A stretch of DNA of 64,000 nt from Macrococcus equipercicus. Lineage in GTDB: Bacteria; Bacillota; Bacilli; Staphylococcales; Staphylococcaceae. The stretch spans positions 186,001-250,000 of the forward strand of contig NZ_SCWC02000003.1 of the NCBI RefSeq assembly GCF_004359525.2. The letters are read 5' to 3'. Within the stretch, counting starts at the first letter, position 1. Each line of letters begins with the position of its first letter. The notes under the pieces were generated by a model that saw only the letters and a list, made by a program, of their open reading frames with translations, did no database searches and was not told the DNA's origin. Below, piece by piece: positions 54,158-64,000 of the stretch. The position numbers were made by a program, and so were the translations under genes.

Positions 54158-54597
54158 ATGAAATTACATGAGATGAAACCTGTAGAAGGTGCTCGTAAAG
54201 AACGTAACCGTGTAGGTCGTGGTATGGCTTCAGGTAACGGTAAAACAAGTGGCCGTGGTCACGGTGGACAAAACTCAAGATCTGGCGGCGGCGTACGTTT
54301 AGGCTTCGAAGGTGGTCAATTACCATTATTCCGTCGTCTACCAAAACGTGGATTTACTAACATCAACCGCAAAGATTATGCTATCGTTAACTTAAGCCAA
54401 TTAGAGCGTTTCGAAGATGGTACTGAAGTAACACCTGCTTTATTATTAGAAACTGGTGTTGTCAGTAACGAAAAATCAGGAATTAAAATTCTTGGTAACG
54501 GAGAACTTTCTAAAAAGCTTACAGTAAAAGCTCATAAATTCTCAGCTTCAGCAATTGAAGCAATCGAAGGTAAGGGCGGAACTCACGAGGTGATCTA

Positions 54598-54598
<1 letters not shown>
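54158..54598 (+). CDS. rplO: 50S ribosomal protein L15
   Basis: Late-assembly 50S protein with a long Gly/Arg-rich N-terminal extension ([19 protein letters not shown], about 23-41) that threads into rRNA. 146 residues is standard. AAGGAGGTGCC precedes the ATG. Its stop overlaps the secY start (TAATG), coupling the two. Confidence 0.99.
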
Positions 54599-56548
<1,950 letters not shown>

Positions 56549-56770
56549 TTCATGTACCTCTCATTCGCCTCCGGGTGAATCACTTAGGTGGTAAGCATCA
56601 CAGAGTATCCGATTATTATAACGATATAGGTGATTCAGCACCAAGTGACGTTATCTCACCTGAAGTTAGAACGAGTCTTTAGGAAAATCATCTAAATTCA
56701 GGTATAATTATCTGGTTAAGGATGAAGGCAACCAACTTTTCTTAAATACTATATAAGGGGGCAATTGATA
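56549..56770 (+). other. Structured adk-infA intergenic region
   Basis: Where other Bacillales carry map, this spacer has ATTCGCC-TCC-GGGTGAAT (a hairpin), TGAATCAC (56575) pairing with GTGATTCA (56630), and TCACTTAGGTG (56579) pairing with CACCAAGTGA (56640). The last two share bases, so they exclude each other. A TATAAT at 56703-56708 may be an infA promoter. No ORF is supported. Confidence 0.6.
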
Positions 56771-56989
56771 ATGGCTAAACAAGATGTTATTGAATTAGAA
56801 GGTACAGTACTCGATACTTTACCAAACGCAATGTTTAAAGTAGAATTAGAAAATGGTCATGAGATCTTAGCGCACGTGAGCGGTAAAATCCGCATGAATT
56901 ATATTCGTATTCTGCCTGGCGACAAAGTAACAGTTGAAATGAGTCCATATGATTTAACACGTGGACGCATCACGTATCGTTATAAATAA
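56771..56989 (+). CDS. infA: Translation initiation factor IF-1
   Basis: An OB-fold protein of 72 residues that occupies the A site during initiation with IF-2 and IF-3. It runs from [20 protein letters not shown] to RGRITYRYK. An upstream in-frame TTG (56765) is not needed: AAGGGGGCAATTGATA precedes the ATG at 56771. It may be transcribed both from the operon and from its own -10. Confidence 0.99.
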
Positions 56990-57010
56990 GAAGAACTCCA
57001 TCATAAATAG

Positions 57011-57136
<126 letters not shown>

Positions 57137-57155
57137 AAATGGAGGTGCACTATAA

Positions 57156-57521
57156 ATGGCACGTATCGCAGGTGTAGATATCCCTCGTGAGAAACGCGTT
57201 GTAATCGCGTTGACTTACATTTATGGTATCGGTAAAACTTCCGCACAAAAAATTCTTTCAGAAGCAGGAATCTCTGAAGACACTCGTGTGCGCGATTTAA
57301 CAGAAGATGAATTAAACAAAATCCGTGAAACGGTTGACGGTTACAAAGTAGAAGGTGACCTTCGTCGTGAAACAAACTTAAACATCAAACGTTTGATGGA
57401 GATTGCTTCTTACAGAGGTATTCGTCATCGTCGTGGTTTACCAGTTCGTGGTCAAAACACAAAAAACAATGCTCGTACTCGTAAAGGCCCAGTTAAAACG
57501 GTCGCTAACAAGAAGAAATAA
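57156..57521 (+). CDS. rpsM: 30S ribosomal protein S13
   Basis: 30S head protein that bridges to the 50S and touches P-site tRNA. The 121 residues contain the H2TH-like region Y-G-I-G-K-T-S-A near 23-30 and the basic C-terminal tail [29 protein letters not shown] precedes the ATG; this opens the alpha-operon part. Confidence 0.99.
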   Translation: MARIAGVDIPREKRVVIALTYIYGIGKTSAQKILSEAGISEDTRVRDLTEDELNKIRETVDGYKVEGDLRRETNLNIKRLMEIASYRGIRHRRGLPVRGQNTKNNARTRKGPVKTVANKKK

Positions 57522-57543
57522 TAAGTAAAGGAGTGAGAATTTC

Positions 57544-57933
57544 ATGGCACGTAAACAAGTATCACGTAAACGTAGAGTCAAAAAGAATATTGAAAACGGT
57601 GTAGCTCACATCCGTTCAACATTCAACAACACAATCGTCACTATTACTGATGAATTCGGTAATGCATTATCATGGTCATCTGCTGGTGCATTAGGTTTCA
57701 GAGGTTCACGTAAATCAACGCCGTTCGCAGCTCAAATGGCATCAGAAACAGCTTCTAAAGCAGCTATGGAACACGGTTTAAAATCAGTTGAAGTTACTGT
57801 TAAAGGACCGGGTGCAGGTCGTGAAGCAGCTATCCGTGCATTACAGTCAGCTGGTCTTGAAATCACTGCGATCAAAGACGTTACACCAGTACCACACAAC
57901 GGTTGTCGTCCGCCAAAACGTCGTCGCGTATAA
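57544..57933 (+). CDS. rpsK: 30S ribosomal protein S11
   Basis: Platform protein that contacts mRNA upstream of the P site. The 129 residues start with a basic arm ([14 protein letters not shown]) and include the C-terminal [12 protein letters not shown] signature. AAAGGAGTGAG precedes the ATG. The 76-bp spacer to rpoA is longer than most in this operon. Confidence 0.99.
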   Translation: MARKQVSRKRRVKKNIENGVAHIRSTFNNTIVTITDEFGNALSWSSAGALGFRGSRKSTPFAAQMASETASKAAMEHGLKSVEVTVKGPGAGREAAIRALQSAGLEITAIKDVTPVPHNGCRPPKRRRV

Positions 57934-58009
57934 TTTTTAGTACTCGGAGACAGTTACAATAGTAGACGAACTAAAAAATTATTCGACGTTGTTGAAGGAG
58001 GATAAATAA

Positions 58010-58954
58010 ATGATCGAAATCGAAAAACCTAGAATTGAGACAGTAGAAATTAGTGAAGATTCTAAATTCGGTAAATTCGTAGTTGAACCGCTGGAACGCG
58101 GGTTTGGAACAACTTTAGGTAACTCCTTACGTCGTATCCTACTATCTTCTTTACCAGGTGCGGCTGTCAAAAACATTGAAATCGAAGGCGTACTACATGA
58201 ATTCTCTACTGTAGAGAACGTTGTGGAAGATGTAACAACAATGATCATGAACATCAAAAAACTGGCGCTTAAAATCTACTCTGATGAAGATAAAACGCTT
58301 GAAATTGATGTGAAAGATGCTGGGGTTGTCACAGCTAAAGATATTATGCATGACAGTGATGTTGAAATCTTAAATCCTGATTTACAGATTGCAACAGTCT
58401 CTCAAGGCGGACATCTTAAAATGCGTTTGGTGGCTAATGCAGGGCGCGGCTACACTTTAGCAGAAGATAATAACACAAGTGATTTACCAATTGGTGTGAT
58501 TCCAGTGGATTCTATCTATACACCGGTTGAGCGTGTGAACTATACCGTTGAAAATACGCGTGTAGGTCAAAGTACGAACTTTGATAAATTAACATTGGAT
58601 GTCTGGACAGACGGTTCATTGACGCCGCAGGAAGCTGTATCGCTTGGTGCGAAAATCATGACTGAACATCTGAATATCTTTGTGGATTTAACAGATGAAG
58701 CACAGAACGCTGAAATCATGATTGAAAAAGAAGAAGATCACAAAGAAAAAGTACTTGAAATGTCGATTGAAGAATTAGACCTTTCAGTGCGTTCTTATAA
58801 CTGCTTGAAACGTGCAGGCATTAACTCTGTACAGGAGCTGGCAGACAAATCTGAGGCGGACATGATGAAAGTTCGCAACTTAGGTCGCAAGTCTTTAGAA
58901 GAAGTTAAATTTAAATTAGAAGATTTAGGTCTTGGATTAAGAAAAGAAGACTGA
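58010..58954 (+). CDS. rpoA: DNA-directed RNA polymerase subunit alpha
   Basis: Assembly platform of RNA polymerase; the C-terminal domain binds UP elements and activators. Among its 314 residues are the assembly motif [16 protein letters not shown] (about 28-43), an acidic linker (about 230-245, [10 protein letters not shown]) and an intact CTD with [26 protein letters not shown] precedes the ATG. Confidence 0.99.
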   Translation: MIEIEKPRIETVEISEDSKFGKFVVEPLERGFGTTLGNSLRRILLSSLPGAAVKNIEIEGVLHEFSTVENVVEDVTTMIMNIKKLALKIYSDEDKTLEIDVKDAGVVTAKDIMHDSDVEILNPDLQIATVSQGGHLKMRLVANAGRGYTLAEDNNTSDLPIGVIPVDSIYTPVERVNYTVENTRVGQSTNFDKLTLDVWTDGSLTPQEAVSLGAKIMTEHLNIFVDLTDEAQNAEIMIEKEEDHKEKVLEMSIEELDLSVRSYNCLKRAGINSVQELADKSEADMMKVRNLGRKSLEEVKFKLEDLGLGLRKED

Positions 58955-58971
58955 TAAAGGAGGTACGATTC

Positions 58972-59340
58972 ATGGGCTACAGAAAATTAGGCCGTACTTC
59001 AGATCAACGTAAAGCAATGTTACGCGATTTAGCGACATCATTAATCGTTAACGAGCGCATTGAAACGACTGAAGCACGTGCGAAAGAATTACGTAAAATC
59101 GTTGAGAAATTAATCACTTTAGGTAAACGCGGTGACTTGCATGCACGTCGTCAGGCAGCTCAAGTATTACGTCGTGTTGAAATCACTAACGAAGATGACA
59201 CTACTCAATTTGCAGTACAAAAATTATTCAATGAGGTTGCACCACGCTACGCTGAGCGTCAAGGTGGTTACACTCGTATCATGAAAGTTGGACCACGTCG
59301 CGGAGACGGTTCAGAAATGGTTATCATTGAATTAGTATAA
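58972..59340 (+). CDS. rplQ: 50S ribosomal protein L17
   Basis: Last gene of the long ribosomal operon. The 122 residues from [20 protein letters not shown] to EMVIIELV are standard for Firmicutes (about 120-122). AAAGGAGGTACG precedes the ATG, 17 bases after rpoA. Terminator-like hairpins follow within 180 bases. Confidence 0.99.
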   Translation: MGYRKLGRTSDQRKAMLRDLATSLIVNERIETTEARAKELRKIVEKLITLGKRGDLHARRQAAQVLRRVEITNEDDTTQFAVQKLFNEVAPRYAERQGGYTRIMKVGPRRGDGSEMVIIELV

Positions 59341-59438
59341 TTCCGGTTATGGGGATCGCTTATCTTACTTACACACACTATAAGCAAATGAGTGCAACGA
59401 TAATGTTTGCCACACACAAATATTGTCTAGCTCAGAGT

Positions 59439-59496
59439 ACTCTGCCACAATTGAACACAGCAATGCGTGAACTCGTGGCAGAGTGCGCGCTTTTTT
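59439..59496 (+). terminator. Long-loop hairpin after rplQ
   Basis: ACTCTGCCAC (59439-59448) pairs with GTGGCAGAGT (59475-59484) across a 26-base loop; GCGCGC and six Ts follow. It may terminate or be the end of a small RNA. Confidence 0.65.
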
Positions 59497-59500
59497 CATT

Positions 59501-59523
59501 AAATCCGGATGCCCGGGTTTTTT
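59501..59523 (+). terminator. Rho-independent terminator of the ribosomal operon
   Basis: AAATCCGG pairs with CCGGGTTT (one T-G) around ATGC, followed by Ts. Confidence 0.8.
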
Positions 59524-59601
59524 GTTTATATACAGCTTTTTTATTGTCGTAACCATTCAGGCAGATACTTGAGTGAATGTTTACTAGAATGAAATAACCG
59601 G

Positions 59602-59629
59602 TTAACAATGAAGTGGATTTTGTTATACT
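59602..59629 (+). promoter_or_regulatory. ecfA1-ecfA2-ecfT-truA promoter
   Basis: TTAACA (59602-59607), 16 bp, TATACT (59624-59629), about 58 bp before ecfA1. Confidence 0.6.
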
Positions 59630-59686
59630 ATAACTATTGAATGAACAGCAATAATAAAGGATCAGCTGGTGAGGGGGGGTGAGTGT

Positions 59687-60484
59687 ATGACGTTGATTGA
59701 AGTGAGTGGGTTGAGTCATCGGTATGAGGAACGGGAAGGAAATGCGCTGACGGATATATCATTCTCGGTGGCACAAGGTGAATGGGTGTCCATCGTCGGC
59801 CATAATGGCTCGGGCAAGTCGACGCTTGTGAAGCTGCTCGGTGCGATTATACCGGTGCAGCACGGATCAATTAACGTGAGCGGGATAGAGGTCATCGAAG
59901 CCAACTGGTACGATGTCCATAAGACGGTCGGTATGGTGTTCCAGAATCCTGACAATCAGTTCGTCGGTGCGACGGTCGAAGACGACGTGGCATTCGGTCT
60001 TGAAAATCATGGCATCAGTTATGACGAGATGCACCGGCGGGTCGATGACGTGCTCCGTACGGTGTCCATGAGCCATATGAAGACGCATGAGCCGCATCAC
60101 TTGTCAGGCGGTCAGAAGCAGCGCATGGCGATAGCAGGCGTCATTGCGCTGAGACCTGACGTCATTATTCTTGATGAGGCAACGGCTATGCTCGATCCTG
60201 AAGGACGGCTGGAAATTCTCAATGTGATCCGCGAGCTGCAGCAGCGGCTGAAGCTGACCGTCATCGCGATTACGCATGACCTTGAAGAGACGATTTATGC
60301 CGACCGGATATTAGTGCTGGAACAAGGGCAGCTAGTGATGGCAGGAACACCGGAAGCGATATTTGAGCAGGGTGACCGTCTGACCGCAATCGGGCTTGAT
60401 CTGCCGTTCTCGATGAAAGTGTATCACGCACTGACGGGAAAGACTGAATTTGTACTGGATGAGGAGCTGCTGGCACGCTTATGA
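59687..60484 (+). CDS. ecfA1: ECF transporter ATPase A1
   Basis: One of two ATPases of the energy-coupling factor module that powers uptake of several vitamins through exchangeable S-subunits. The 265 residues have Walker A GHNGSGKST (38-46), Q-loop VFQNPDNQ, signature LSGGQKQR, Walker B IILDEATAMLD (ATA in place of the usual PT, as common in EcfA1) and switch His in ITHDLEE. The in-frame GTG at 59669 is upstream of the GGGGGGGTGAG ribosome site; ATG 59687 is chosen. It overlaps ecfA2 by ATGA. Confidence 0.95.
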   Translation: MTLIEVSGLSHRYEEREGNALTDISFSVAQGEWVSIVGHNGSGKSTLVKLLGAIIPVQHGSINVSGIEVIEANWYDVHKTVGMVFQNPDNQFVGATVEDDVAFGLENHGISYDEMHRRVDDVLRTVSMSHMKTHEPHHLSGGQKQRMAIAGVIALRPDVIILDEATAMLDPEGRLEILNVIRELQQRLKLTVIAITHDLEETIYADRILVLEQGQLVMAGTPEAIFEQGDRLTAIGLDLPFSMKVYHALTGKTEFVLDEELLARL

Positions 60485-61332
60485 TTACATTTGAACAGAC
60501 AGGCTATGCCTATTCAAAAGGGACGCCCTTTGAAATGCGCGCCCTCCATCAGATCAATACATCCTTTGAAGAAGGAAAGTACTATGCTGTTATCGGTCAT
60601 ACCGGTTCCGGCAAGTCGACATTAATCCAGCACTTGAACGGGCTGTTGAAGCCGACTGAAGGGCATGTCCAGTTCGATGAGCTTGTAGTCGATAACAAGA
60701 CGAAAAATAAGCACCTCGCTGCTTTAAGACGTAAAGTCGGTGTCGTCTTCCAGTTTGCCGAGCAGCAGTTGTTTGAAGAGACAGTGCTGAAAGACATTAT
60801 ATTCGGTCCGAAGAACTTCGGTGTCAGTACGGAAGCAGCGACGAAGAAAGCGTATGAGCTCGCCGGCCTTTTGAAACTCGACCCGAAACTGATGACTGTA
60901 TCCCCCTTTGAACTGTCAGGCGGCCAGATGCGCCGCGTGGCTATCGCAGGAGTGCTTGCCATGGAGCCGGACATACTGGTGCTCGATGAGCCGACAGCAG
61001 GCCTTGACCCCGCCGGTCAGAAAGAGATCATGCAGTTATTTAATGACATCCAGCAGCAGACAGGCATCACCGTCATACTCGTCACGCATCAGATGGAACA
61101 GGCAGCCCGAGCGGATGAGCTGCGTGTGCTGCATCAAGGCAGGCTCGTCATGACAGGAACACCGCGTGATGTCTTCAGCCGTGACTTGACGCCTTACGGA
61201 CTGATGCCGCCGAAGATTGTCCAGCTGCAGCGCGCAGTGGAGGAGAAGCACCAGATCACATTCCCCGCGCTCGCACTGACCATCGACGACTTCGTCCGGA
61301 TGTATGACGACTGGAGGTCAGCTCATGCTTGA
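60481..61332 (+). CDS. ecfA2: ECF transporter ATPase A2
   Basis: Partner ATPase of EcfA1 in the heterodimer beneath EcfT. The 283 residues show Walker A GHTGSGKST (39-47), VFQFAEQQLFEE in the Q-loop region, LSGGQMRR, Walker B LVLDEPTAGLDP and VTHQME at the switch. The ATG overlaps the ecfA1 stop (ATGA), and its 3' end overlaps ecfT by eight bases, so all three are coupled. Confidence 0.95.
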   Translation: MITFEQTGYAYSKGTPFEMRALHQINTSFEEGKYYAVIGHTGSGKSTLIQHLNGLLKPTEGHVQFDELVVDNKTKNKHLAALRRKVGVVFQFAEQQLFEETVLKDIIFGPKNFGVSTEAATKKAYELAGLLKLDPKLMTVSPFELSGGQMRRVAIAGVLAMEPDILVLDEPTAGLDPAGQKEIMQLFNDIQQQTGITVILVTHQMEQAARADELRVLHQGRLVMTGTPRDVFSRDLTPYGLMPPKIVQLQRAVEEKHQITFPALALTIDDFVRMYDDWRSAHA

Positions 61333-62122
61333 TCAGATGATACTCGGCCGCTATGTGCCGATGGATTCGTATGTCCACCGACTTGATCCGCGGATGAAAA
61401 TAGTGTTTGTCTTCATGATGATGATCACGATATTCGCGGCGAACAATGTAGTGACATACGGCATACTGTTAGTCATGACACTGGTCATACTCTACTTGTC
61501 GAACTTGAAGCTGACGTTTCTCATCAACGGGCTGAAACCGATTCTGCTGCTGCTGATTTTTACATTGTTGATGCATGTCTTTCTGACAAAAGGCGGGACG
61601 CGTCTCTTCAGCTACGGCATCATCTCTATCGACAGCAATGGCATTGTCCAGGGATTGTTCATCACAATACGCTTTGTGCTGATCATCTTCCTGACGACGA
61701 TAATGACATTGACGACAAGCCCGATAGCGCTCACTGATGCGATTGAGTCGCTGCTCGGCCCGTTCAAGAAGTGGAAGCTTCCTGTCCATGAGTTCGCGCT
61801 GATGATGTCTATCGCGCTGCGCTTCATCCCGACATTGATGGATGAATTGACAAAGGTCATGCGGGCGCAGATGTCCCGCGGCTCTGATATGACGTCAGGC
61901 TCTTTCATCAGCCGGCTGCAAGCCATCACACCGCTGCTCGTGCCGCTCTTCGTCTCAGCGTTCAAGCGCGCGGAGGACCTTGCTGTGGCGATGGAAGTGC
62001 GCGGCTACAGAGGCGACATCGGCCGGACGAAATACCGGAAGCTCGACTGGCAGAAGCGTGACACATGGTCACTCGTGACAGTCATTCCGATGATATTAGC
62101 AATACTGTACTTTAGAACATAG
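61325..62122 (+). CDS. ecfT: ECF transporter transmembrane subunit T
   Basis: Membrane scaffold that links the ATPases to vitamin-binding S-subunits. The 265 residues have the start LGRYVPMDSYVHRLDPRMKI, several helices, and the two coupling motifs near A-Q-M-S-R-G (about 185-190) and M-E-V-R-G-Y (about 227-232). The frame is open from 61304 but ATG 61325 has TGGAGGTCAGC upstream. No S-subunit gene is adjacent, as expected for a shared (group II) ECF module. Confidence 0.95.
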   Translation: MLDQMILGRYVPMDSYVHRLDPRMKIVFVFMMMITIFAANNVVTYGILLVMTLVILYLSNLKLTFLINGLKPILLLLIFTLLMHVFLTKGGTRLFSYGIISIDSNGIVQGLFITIRFVLIIFLTTIMTLTTSPIALTDAIESLLGPFKKWKLPVHEFALMMSIALRFIPTLMDELTKVMRAQMSRGSDMTSGSFISRLQAITPLLVPLFVSAFKRAEDLAVAMEVRGYRGDIGRTKYRKLDWQKRDTWSLVTVIPMILAILYFRT

Positions 62123-62132
62123 AGGTGACATG

Positions 62133-62942
62133 ATGCGTATACTATTACAAATCACATATAACGGTGCAGGCTTTCAAGGATTCCAGATCCAGAACGAAGG
62201 CCGCACCGTCCAGTATGAACTGGAGCGTATATTGAAGCGGATGCACAAAACATTCGTCCGGATCCACCCGTCATCCCGGACGGATAAAGGCGTCCATGCG
62301 TTATGCCAGTACGTCCACTTTGACACACCGCTCAAGCTGACGCCCGCTAAATGGCAGCATGCGTTCAACTCAGCACTGCCGGATGACATCTACGTCACAG
62401 CCGTCAGAGAGATACAAGAGAGCTATCACTCGCGCTACGACTGCATCGGTAAGGCATACCGCTACAAGGTGTATCAGGGCGCACACAGAGACGTCATGAA
62501 GAATGGCCGGGAGACGTATATACCAGACGAACTGGATCTTAAACGGATGCAGGAAGCGGCACAGCACTTCCTCGGGACACACGACTTCACGTCATTCTGC
62601 TCGGCGAAGACAGAGATCGAGAACAAAGAGCGCACCATCTACTCATTCAATGTAGAAAAGACAGCAGACGGCTATGACTTCCACGTCATCGGCTCAGGAT
62701 TTCTCTACAACATGGTCAGAATTATGGTGCAGCACTTAATGGATATCGGACAGGGTAAGAAAGACGGACAAGACATCCCGGGCGTCATCCAGGCGCGCAA
62801 TCGGGAGAAGGCAGGGAAGACCGCGCCCGCTGAAGGATTATATCTTGAAAAGATCTATTTGACTGAAGAAGAACTGCGGGCTGACCTGCCGGACGGCACA
62901 GAGATTATCAGCAAGAGAAAGAGAGAAAGAATTACACAATAA
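62133..62942 (+). CDS. truA: tRNA pseudouridine(38-40) synthase
   Basis: Isomerises uridines 38-40 in the anticodon arm of many tRNAs. The 269-residue product carries the catalytic D51 in SSRTDKGVHA and the family block F-H-V-I-G-S-G-F-L-Y-N-M-V-R. Two tandem ATGs exist (62130 and 62133); AGAGGTG spacing favours the second, but the first cannot be excluded. It is last of the ecf operon, 10 bases after ecfT, as in B. subtilis. A basic tail, S-K-R-K-R-E-R-I-T-Q, ends the protein. Confidence 0.96.
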   Translation: MRILLQITYNGAGFQGFQIQNEGRTVQYELERILKRMHKTFVRIHPSSRTDKGVHALCQYVHFDTPLKLTPAKWQHAFNSALPDDIYVTAVREIQESYHSRYDCIGKAYRYKVYQGAHRDVMKNGRETYIPDELDLKRMQEAAQHFLGTHDFTSFCSAKTEIENKERTIYSFNVEKTADGYDFHVIGSGFLYNMVRIMVQHLMDIGQGKKDGQDIPGVIQARNREKAGKTAPAEGLYLEKIYLTEEELRADLPDGTEIISKRKRERITQ

Positions 62943-62945
62943 TCA

Positions 62946-62973
62946 TTGACAACTCACCCCAGAGTGTTATAAG
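62946..62973 (+). promoter_or_regulatory. rplM-rpsI promoter
   Basis: TTGACA (62946-62951), 16 bp, TATAAG (62968-62973), right after the truA stop. Confidence 0.7.
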
Positions 62974-62979
62974 ATAGAC

Positions 62980-63074
62980 AACGGTATTGTTTAATATCAA
63001 CCACTACAATAAGCCCCGGAAACTTATTGTGTTACAGATATATAGACAGGAAATCAGAGGGAATTTTTTTTATT
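62980..63074 (+). promoter_or_regulatory. Ribosomal L13 leader
   Basis: A leader of about 110 bases whose clearest element is CAATAAG-(CCCCGGAA)-CTTATTG (63008-63029). Position and hairpin match the L13 leader family described upstream of rplM in low-GC Gram-positives, which is thought to give L13 feedback. Confidence 0.65.
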
Positions 63075-63090
63075 TTAGGAGGAAATCGAA

Positions 63091-63528
63091 ATGCGTCAAA
63101 CATTCATGGCTAACGAATCAAACATCGAACGCAAATGGTACGTTGTTGATGCAGAAGGACAAACTTTAGGTCGTCTTTCTTCAGAAGTAGCATCTATCTT
63201 ACGCGGTAAAAACAAACCAACATTCACACCACACGTTGACTGTGGCGATCACGTCATCATCATCAATGCTGAGAAAATCTACCTTTCAGGTAACAAACCA
63301 GCAGACAAAGTCTACTACCGTCACTCATTACACCCAGGTGGTCTGAAATCAATCACTGCTGGTGAATTACGTGAGAAAAACCCAGTACGTTTATTAGAAA
63401 CATCTATTAAAGGGATGTTACCAAAAGGTTCTTTAGGCGACAAAATGGGCAAAAAATTGCACGTTTATGCTGGACCAGAACACAAAAACCAAGCACAACA
63501 ACCTGTAAACTACGAGTTACGTGGTTAA
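63091..63528 (+). CDS. rplM: 50S ribosomal protein L13
   Basis: Early-assembly 50S protein. The 145 residues begin [20 protein letters not shown] and include the signature [12 protein letters not shown] near the end. TTAGGAGGAAATCG precedes the ATG. It is paired with rpsI as in most bacteria and returns to the strongly biased codon set after the G/C-richer ecf-truA genes. Confidence 0.99.
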   Translation: MRQTFMANESNIERKWYVVDAEGQTLGRLSSEVASILRGKNKPTFTPHVDCGDHVIIINAEKIYLSGNKPADKVYYRHSLHPGGLKSITAGELREKNPVRLLETSIKGMLPKGSLGDKMGKKLHVYAGPEHKNQAQQPVNYELRG

Positions 63529-63547
63529 TTAAGAGGAGGACATTACA

Positions 63548-63940
63548 TTGGCACAAGTTGAATACCAAGGCACAGGCCGTCGTAAACATTCAGTAGCACG
63601 TGTACGTTTAGTACCGGGCGAAGGTAACATCACTATCAACAAACGTGACGTACGTGATTACCTACCATTTGAATCATTAATCTTAGACTTAAACCAACCA
63701 TTCGATCTGACTGAAACTAAAGGCAACTACGACGTTTTAGTAAACGTTCAAGGTGGCGGTTTCACAGGACAAGCACAAGCAATCCGTCACGGCATCGCGC
63801 GTGCGTTGCTTGAAGCAGACCCAGAATACCGTGGTGCGTTAAAACGCGCGGGCATGTTAACTCGTGACCCACGTATGAAAGAACGTAAAAAACCAGGTCT
63901 TAAAGGCGCTCGTCGTTCACCACAGTTCTCAAAACGTTAA
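63548..63940 (+). CDS. rpsI: 30S ribosomal protein S9
   Basis: S9 reaches the P-site tRNA with its C-terminal tail, here [10 protein letters not shown] with the usual terminal Arg. The 130-residue product starts at TTG (AGAGGAGGACATTACA upstream); two codons further up lies ATT-ACA, corresponding to the M-T-L start of S. aureus S9, so TTG is preferred but not certain. No clear terminator is seen in the last 60 bases of the window. Confidence 0.98.
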   Translation: MAQVEYQGTGRRKHSVARVRLVPGEGNITINKRDVRDYLPFESLILDLNQPFDLTETKGNYDVLVNVQGGGFTGQAQAIRHGIARALLEADPEYRGALKRAGMLTRDPRMKERKKPGLKGARRSPQFSKR

Positions 63941-64000
63941 TGCTGGAATTGTTGCAAACTTGTTTGCTTACAAGTCCAGTACGCAAACTGGCGTAGACAG

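Larger units (their letters stand above)
59341..59686 (+). other. rplQ-ecfA1 intergenic region
   Basis: About 346 bp without a supported ORF. It holds two hairpins (59439-59496 and 59501-59523) and the ecf promoter (59602-59629). The first 100 bases after rplQ show only a short CTTAT/ATAAG dyad. The short ORFs here have no ribosome sites. Confidence 0.6.

Noticed and set aside
59349-59552. 67-codon ORF after rplQ
   Set aside because: It crosses both terminator hairpins and has no ribosome site or recognisable composition.

Overview
The window looks like chromosome from a low-to-moderate GC member of the Staphylococcaceae, more likely Macrococcus or a close relative than Staphylococcus proper. 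A FemX/FmhB lipid II glycyltransferase, a PBP4-type carboxypeptidase, a lone FhuCBG importer, a zinc-type S14 and the order topB - purine permease - S10/spc/alpha operon are all staphylococcal. The non-ribosomal genes, however, use more G/C-ending codons than Staphylococcus aureus normally does. GC was judged by eye and no database was searched, so the genus is an inference.

Layout. 1-6400: the end of a Bcr/CflA-type exporter, PBP4, a NupC nucleoside transporter, a tiny basic ORF, lactate dehydrogenase under what look like two Rex boxes, a YitT membrane protein and NagB. 6448-10405: a ferredoxin/flavodoxin-type NADPH reductase divergent from fhuCBG, with one Fur box between them. 10462-13248: a short YhgE/Pip protein and an IRG-like GTPase. 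13472-24249: a ten-gene alpha-glucoside cluster (binding protein, two permeases, LacI regulator, ThuA, two Gfo/Idh dehydrogenases, a TIM-barrel isomerase, an MsmK ATPase and a GH13 alpha-glucosidase) behind a promoter with a CRE and LacI-type operators. 24431-31955: a VOC protein, femX, a ProC-like reductase, a beta-hydroxyacid dehydrogenase, a large RND pump and two small membrane proteins. 32010-33327: an S-box (SAM-I) riboswitch and an MtnE-like aminotransferase. 33390-41000: an MFS exporter operon, a YbaK deacylase, a metallophosphoesterase, an AEC transporter, glcU-gdh with a sigma-B-like promoter, a GNAT enzyme and a truncated HAD pseudogene. 41035-44627: topoisomerase III and a purine permease with paired PurBoxes.

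45404-59340 is the continuous S10-spc-alpha ribosomal operon, rpsJ to rplQ, including secY, adk, infA and rpoA. The small rpmD and rpmJ genes are intact, and map is absent between adk and infA. After a terminator region come ecfA1-ecfA2-ecfT-truA (vitamin ECF transporter core and tRNA pseudouridine synthase), then rplM-rpsI behind a structured leader.

How the parts work together. Several transcription units carry recognisable control sites: redox (Rex, ldh), iron (Fur, fhuCBG and the reductase), carbon (CRE and LacI-type operators), methionine (S-box), purine (PurR) and stress (sigma B, glcU-gdh). No tRNA, rRNA, CRISPR array, insertion sequence or prophage was seen. The least ordinary items are the ThuA/double-Gfo/Idh alpha-glucoside cluster, the IRG-like GTPase, the 26-codon basic ORF before ldh and the structured intergenic RNAs in the ribosomal region.
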